A stretch of 32,937 nucleotides of DNA from an uncultured Eubacteriales bacterium (GTDB lineage Bacteria > Bacillota > Clostridia > Oscillospirales > CAG-272), in NCBI GenBank assembly GCA_900546635.1, contig URDS01000019.1, forward strand, positions 1 to 32,937, written 5' to 3'. This document shows, one piece after another, positions 30,325-32,937 of the stretch; positions within the stretch are counted from its first letter, which is position 1, and the number at the start of each line of letters is the position of its first letter. Under the pieces are notes generated by a model. It ran no database searches and was not told the DNA's origin. It was given only the letters and a program-made list of their open reading frames with translations. Made by a program: the position numbers and the translations under genes.

Positions 30325-31542
30325 ATGGAATATTATGCAATGCTTTTGCCGCTGGCACTGATTCTGGTGCTTTCCAAAACGCTGGCCAAGGGGTGCGCGC
30401 GGCTGAATCTGCCTTCTGTTGTCGGTCTGCTTTTGACCGGACTCCTTTTGAGTCTTGTCCGCTACATACCCGGTCAGACCGTTTTGACGGACGGCGCGCT
30501 GGAGGGACTCGGTTTTCTTGCCAAAATCGGCGTGATCCTGATTATGTTTGAAACCGGCCTGGAGACCGATTTGCGTCAGGTGCGCGCGGTCGGCGTGCGC
30601 GCGGTCATTGTGACGATGGCCGGTGTGGCGGTTCCGATGGGACTCGGCTTTTTGGTGGCTGTGGCCTTTCACGGCGGTTTTGACGGGCTGACGCATGAGG
30701 CGCTTGTTTCCTGCCTGTTTTACGGTACGATTTTGACGGCGACTTCGATCAGCGTGACGATTACCGCTCTGCGTGAGATGGGACGCCTGAAGACGAAAGT
30801 CGGCAGCATCATTGTCACCGCGGCTGTGCTCGATGACATCATCGGCGTGGTCGTGCTTTCGTTTGTCATCGCCATGAAGGATGCAACGGCGATTGTCGAA
30901 TCGCCCTATGCGGTTATCGGCAAAATCGTGCTCTTTTTTGCCATCGCGCTTCCGCTCGGAATCCTTTTGAACAAGCTGTTTGATCTTTTGGACAAACGCT
31001 TTCCGCATCACCGCCTGATTCCGATTTACAGCCTGGCCATGTGCTTTTTCTTTGCTTACGCGAGCGAGCGGTTTTTCGGCGTTGCGGACATTACCGGCGC
31101 ATTTGTGGCGGGTCTGATTTTGTCCCGCAACCCGGACAGCAAGTATATCGAGCGGAAATCGGACGTTATGAGCTATATGATTTTTACTCCGGTGTTTTTT
31201 GCCAATATTGGGCTGACGATTACCTTTACCGGACTTGGCGGCGAGATGCTCTGGTTCGGCTGCTCCTTTATCCTTGCGGGAATTGTCGGCAAAGTGCTCG
31301 GCTGCGGAATTACCGCTAAAATCTGCGGCTGCAGCGGGAAGGATTCTCTGCGTATCGGCCTCGGTATGATGGCGCGCGCCGAGGTGGCGCTGGTCTGCGC
31401 GCAGAAAGGCGTGGAAAACGGGATCATCAGTTCTTCGATTATGCCGTTTATTCTGATTTTGATTATTTTGACCAGCCTGCTGACGCCGGTCGCGCTTCGC
31501 GCAACGTATAAGCACGAACCGCCCGTCGATGCGGAATCGTAA
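30325..31542 (+). CDS. CPA2-family cation/proton antiporter (second)
   Basis: This 405-residue membrane protein has about 12 hydrophobic segments and the CPA2 core signature VLDDIIGVVVL with its Asp pair. The start MEYYAMLLPLALILVLSKTL enters the first helix directly. No nucleotide-binding KTN/RCK domain is attached. It probably exchanges a monovalent cation for protons. The ATG follows AAGGG at about ten bases. It is a separate unit from the TetR-linked antiporter at 2213-3454. Confidence 0.9.
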   Translation: MEYYAMLLPLALILVLSKTLAKGCARLNLPSVVGLLLTGLLLSLVRYIPGQTVLTDGALEGLGFLAKIGVILIMFETGLETDLRQVRAVGVRAVIVTMAGVAVPMGLGFLVAVAFHGGFDGLTHEALVSCLFYGTILTATSISVTITALREMGRLKTKVGSIIVTAAVLDDIIGVVVLSFVIAMKDATAIVESPYAVIGKIVLFFAIALPLGILLNKLFDLLDKRFPHHRLIPIYSLAMCFFFAYASERFFGVADITGAFVAGLILSRNPDSKYIERKSDVMSYMIFTPVFFANIGLTITFTGLGGEMLWFGCSFILAGIVGKVLGCGITAKICGCSGKDSLRIGLGMMARAEVALVCAQKGVENGIISSSIMPFILILIILTSLLTPVALRATYKHEPPVDAES

Positions 31543-31587
31543 TATAACTTTTTTGCATCGGCAGCGGAGATACATTCATGGAATTTT

Positions 31588-31673
31588 TGTTTGCAAGGCG
31601 GCGCATGTCCGCTTTGCAAACAGATTTTATGGATGTTTTTTTATTTGCGGTTTTCACTGTATCGATAAGCTGA
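31588..31673 (+). repeat. Composite palindromic repeat, copy 3
   Basis: TGTTTGCAAGGCGG (31588-31601) pairs with CCGCTTTGCAAACA (31609-31622), including one G-T pair, with loop CGCATGT. A 41-base T-rich spacer follows, then GATAAGCTGA (31664-31673) and a terminator-like hairpin. It has the same order as copies 1 and 2. The two arms have diverged while keeping pairing, which supports selection on or a source in the folded form. Confidence 0.7.
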
Positions 31674-31678
31674 AAGAC

Positions 31679-31702
31679 CGCGCTTCGGCACGATTTTTTT
31701 TC
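31679..31702 (+). terminator. Terminator-like hairpin
   Basis: CGCGC-TTCG-GCACG forms a short stem with one mismatch, followed by A and nine T. It directly follows the GATAAGCTGA box and would end the antiporter transcript. Confidence 0.6.
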
Positions 31703-31779
31703 GTGAATACCGATTCAAAAACAGAAATTCCCCTGCATATAACGGGTAAAATTGGAAAAAATATCTGCGAGGTGATTCT

Positions 31780-32034
31780 ATGCGCGGATGTCAGAGACAG
31801 ATTATTATGCTGAAAGGGACCGAGTCGCAGATTTTTGACGAGGCCTATTTCCTTTTGCGAAAAGATTTTGAGGGAAAATCCCGCGATGATGACGAGATTA
31901 TACGCGAGGCGCAGCGTATTGTGGACAGAAATACGACCCGCCGCCGCCGTCCGTTCGAGCGTTCGCGGCTGATTCCGTTTCTTTGCGGTTTCTTTTGCTG
32001 CGCGGCGCTTTGGCTGATTTTTACAGTTTTATGA
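31780..32034 (+). CDS. Small membrane protein of unknown function (84 aa)
   Basis: An 84-residue protein with a good ribosome site (GAGGTGA, four bases before ATG). The N-terminal 60 residues are charged and helical in character (FDEAYFLLRKDFEGK, DDDEIIREAQRIVDR), followed by an Arg-rich stretch and one C-terminal membrane helix (about 66-83), which predicts a tail-anchored protein with the head in the cytosol. I do not recognise a family. It lies upstream of the RNase J gene on the same strand but is separated from it by a promoter. Confidence 0.65.
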   Translation: MRGCQRQIIMLKGTESQIFDEAYFLLRKDFEGKSRDDDEIIREAQRIVDRNTTRRRRPFERSRLIPFLCGFFCCAALWLIFTVL

Positions 32035-32042
32035 AGATTGTA

Positions 32043-32071
32043 TTGCAAAACGCATTCGTTTGTTGTATAAT
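32043..32071 (+). promoter_or_regulatory. Promoter of the RNase J gene leader
   Basis: TTGCAA, 17 bases, TATAAT. The predicted transcript starts about 260 bases before the RNase J ATG. Confidence 0.78.
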
Positions 32072-32100
32072 AATAGAGTCGTGATGATGAACGGTTAACG

Positions 32101-32153
32101 AAATGAAGATGCTTCCCGCCTTTCTCTTGCCGGCGGGGTTCGCTTCATTTTTT
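32101..32153 (+). terminator. Terminator/attenuator hairpin in the RNase J leader
   Basis: AAATGAAG (32101-32108) pairs with CTTCATTT (32143-32150) and CCCGCC (32115-32120) with GGCGGG (32132-32137), followed by six T (32148-32153). It sits between promoter and gene. A second stem, TTTTCAGCGA (32150-32159) with TCGCTGAAAA (32173-32182), competes for the T-run, and a second CTTCAT (32185-32190) could pair with ATGAAG instead. The rest of the leader (32191-32339) has small hairpins, including CTGTC-CGAG-GACAG before TTTTGTTTTT, and no gene. Attenuation is inference. Confidence 0.55.
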
Positions 32154-32339
32154 CAGCGAGAACTTGCGTTTTTCGCTGAAAATGCTTCATGACGGGGCGT
32201 GCCCCTGATTGAAACGCTGTGTAAAGCGTCCGCCTGTGCGTTCCGCGTGCGCTCCGCAGCAGAATACGATTCCGCCAAAGCGCGGCCTTGCCTGTCCGAG
32301 GACAGTTTTGTTTTTATACCATTTTTAGAAGGAGATTTT

Positions 32340-32937
32340 ATGTCAAATAACAATAGCAAAAATACAGCCGATGCAGGTGCACCGGTTGTTTTACAGCCGT
32401 CCGAAAAGACGGCGCAGCCGCCGCGGAAACGGAGACCGCAGATACGTCCGGGTGCAAGAGCGGCTGTAAAGCCGGAGACCAAGCGGACAAAGGAATCCGC
32501 TTTGGCAGCGGCACAGACCGCGTCGGCCGAGCGTGCGCGAAATGTTCGGAGCAGGCAGCAGCGCAGCAGTGCGGAACCAAAAGGAAAACTGCGCGTAGCC
32601 AGTCTCGGCGGGCTGCACGAAATCGGAAAAAATATGACGCTGATCGAATACGGCGACGATATCGTGATTGTGGACTGCGGCATCGCGTTCCCCGACGAGG
32701 ATATGCTGGGAATCGATCTGGTCATACCCGATATTACCTATCTTGAAAAAAACAAAGAGAAAATACGCGGTATCCTGCTCACGCACGGGCATGAGGATCA
32801 CATCGGTTCTCTGCCGTATGTGCTGCGCACGATTTCACCCGAGGTGTACGGCACGCGCTTGACGCTCGGTATTGTGGAAAAGAAGCTCTCCGAGCATTCT
32901 CTGCCGGTTACACCGAAGCTGATTCCGGTATCGGCGG
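32340..32937 (+). CDS. rnj: Ribonuclease J, 5' part (runs off the window)
   Basis: The first 199 residues are present with no stop before the edge. Residues 1-80 are a basic, Ala/Gln/Arg/Pro-rich, probably disordered extension. The metallo-beta-lactamase domain starts at about 83 (KLRVASLGGLHEIGKNM) and carries the metal motif HGHEDH with H149, H151, D153 and H154. In Bacillus RNase J1 this motif lies near residue 75, so the extension adds about 75 residues. RNase J is a 5'-3' exonuclease and endonuclease of RNA decay. The start follows AAGGAG. Confidence 0.93.
   Translation, partial: MSNNNSKNTADAGAPVVLQPSEKTAQPPRKRRPQIRPGARAAVKPETKRTKESALAAAQTASAERARNVRSRQQRSSAEPKGKLRVASLGGLHEIGKNMTLIEYGDDIVIVDCGIAFPDEDMLGIDLVIPDITYLEKNKEKIRGILLTHGHEDHIGSLPYVLRTISPEVYGTRLTLGIVEKKLSEHSLPVTPKLIPVSA

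Overview
The window looks like chromosomal DNA from an anaerobic, Gram-positive member of the Clostridia, possibly an Oscillospirales-like gut or digester lineage. The evidence is the combination of WalR/WalK with YycI, MecA-like adaptor, IreB, RNase J, a clostridial-type short PurC and DacF-like S11 peptidase, with strong GGAGG ribosome sites and TTGACA/TATAAT-type promoters. Lineage below class level is inference. Most genes are GC-balanced to GC-rich. There is no phage, plasmid, CRISPR array or complete insertion sequence.

Layout. 1-2212: an orphan sugar-type solute-binding lipoprotein followed by a gene-free stretch of palindromic repeats. 2213-4062 (minus): a TetR regulator overlapping a CPA2 cation/proton antiporter. 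4295-6817: a membrane-anchored M23-like protein convergent with an inositol-monophosphatase-family enzyme. 7066-9485: a B12-binding radical SAM protein translationally coupled to a GH43-like glycosidase. 9486-10483: an AT-rich island with a glycerophosphodiester phosphodiesterase. 10580-11650 (minus): branched-chain aminotransferase.

12061-21398 is a long same-strand run: RluA-type pseudouridine synthase, a DUF3810-like membrane metalloprotease, a stalk/deacetylase-like secreted protein, WalR, WalK, a YycH-like protein, YycI and MurA. It ties the essential cell-wall two-component system to peptidoglycan precursor synthesis. After a perfect terminator come a 64-residue unknown protein, MutY (minus), a truncated phosphodiesterase reading frame coupled to a secreted endonuclease/exonuclease/phosphatase-family protein, and PurC.

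26595-32937: tRNA-Gln(TTG) on the minus strand, then IreB, RibF, a divergent D-Ala-D-Ala carboxypeptidase homologue, a MecA-like adaptor, a second CPA2 antiporter, a small membrane protein, and the start of RNase J behind a long structured leader.

Most notable: (i) a modular interspersed repeat with three copies of a palindrome that has a conserved CGCATGT loop, followed by a GACAAGCTGA-like box and a hairpin; (ii) wall-enzyme homologues whose catalytic motifs are altered (M23 with both catalytic histidines replaced, S11 with KTG changed to NAG, and a deacetylase-like protein without a visible metal site); (iii) a truncated phosphodiesterase frame that ends in an ATGA overlap with a secreted nuclease-like gene. 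I see no clearly complete new defence or biosynthetic system.
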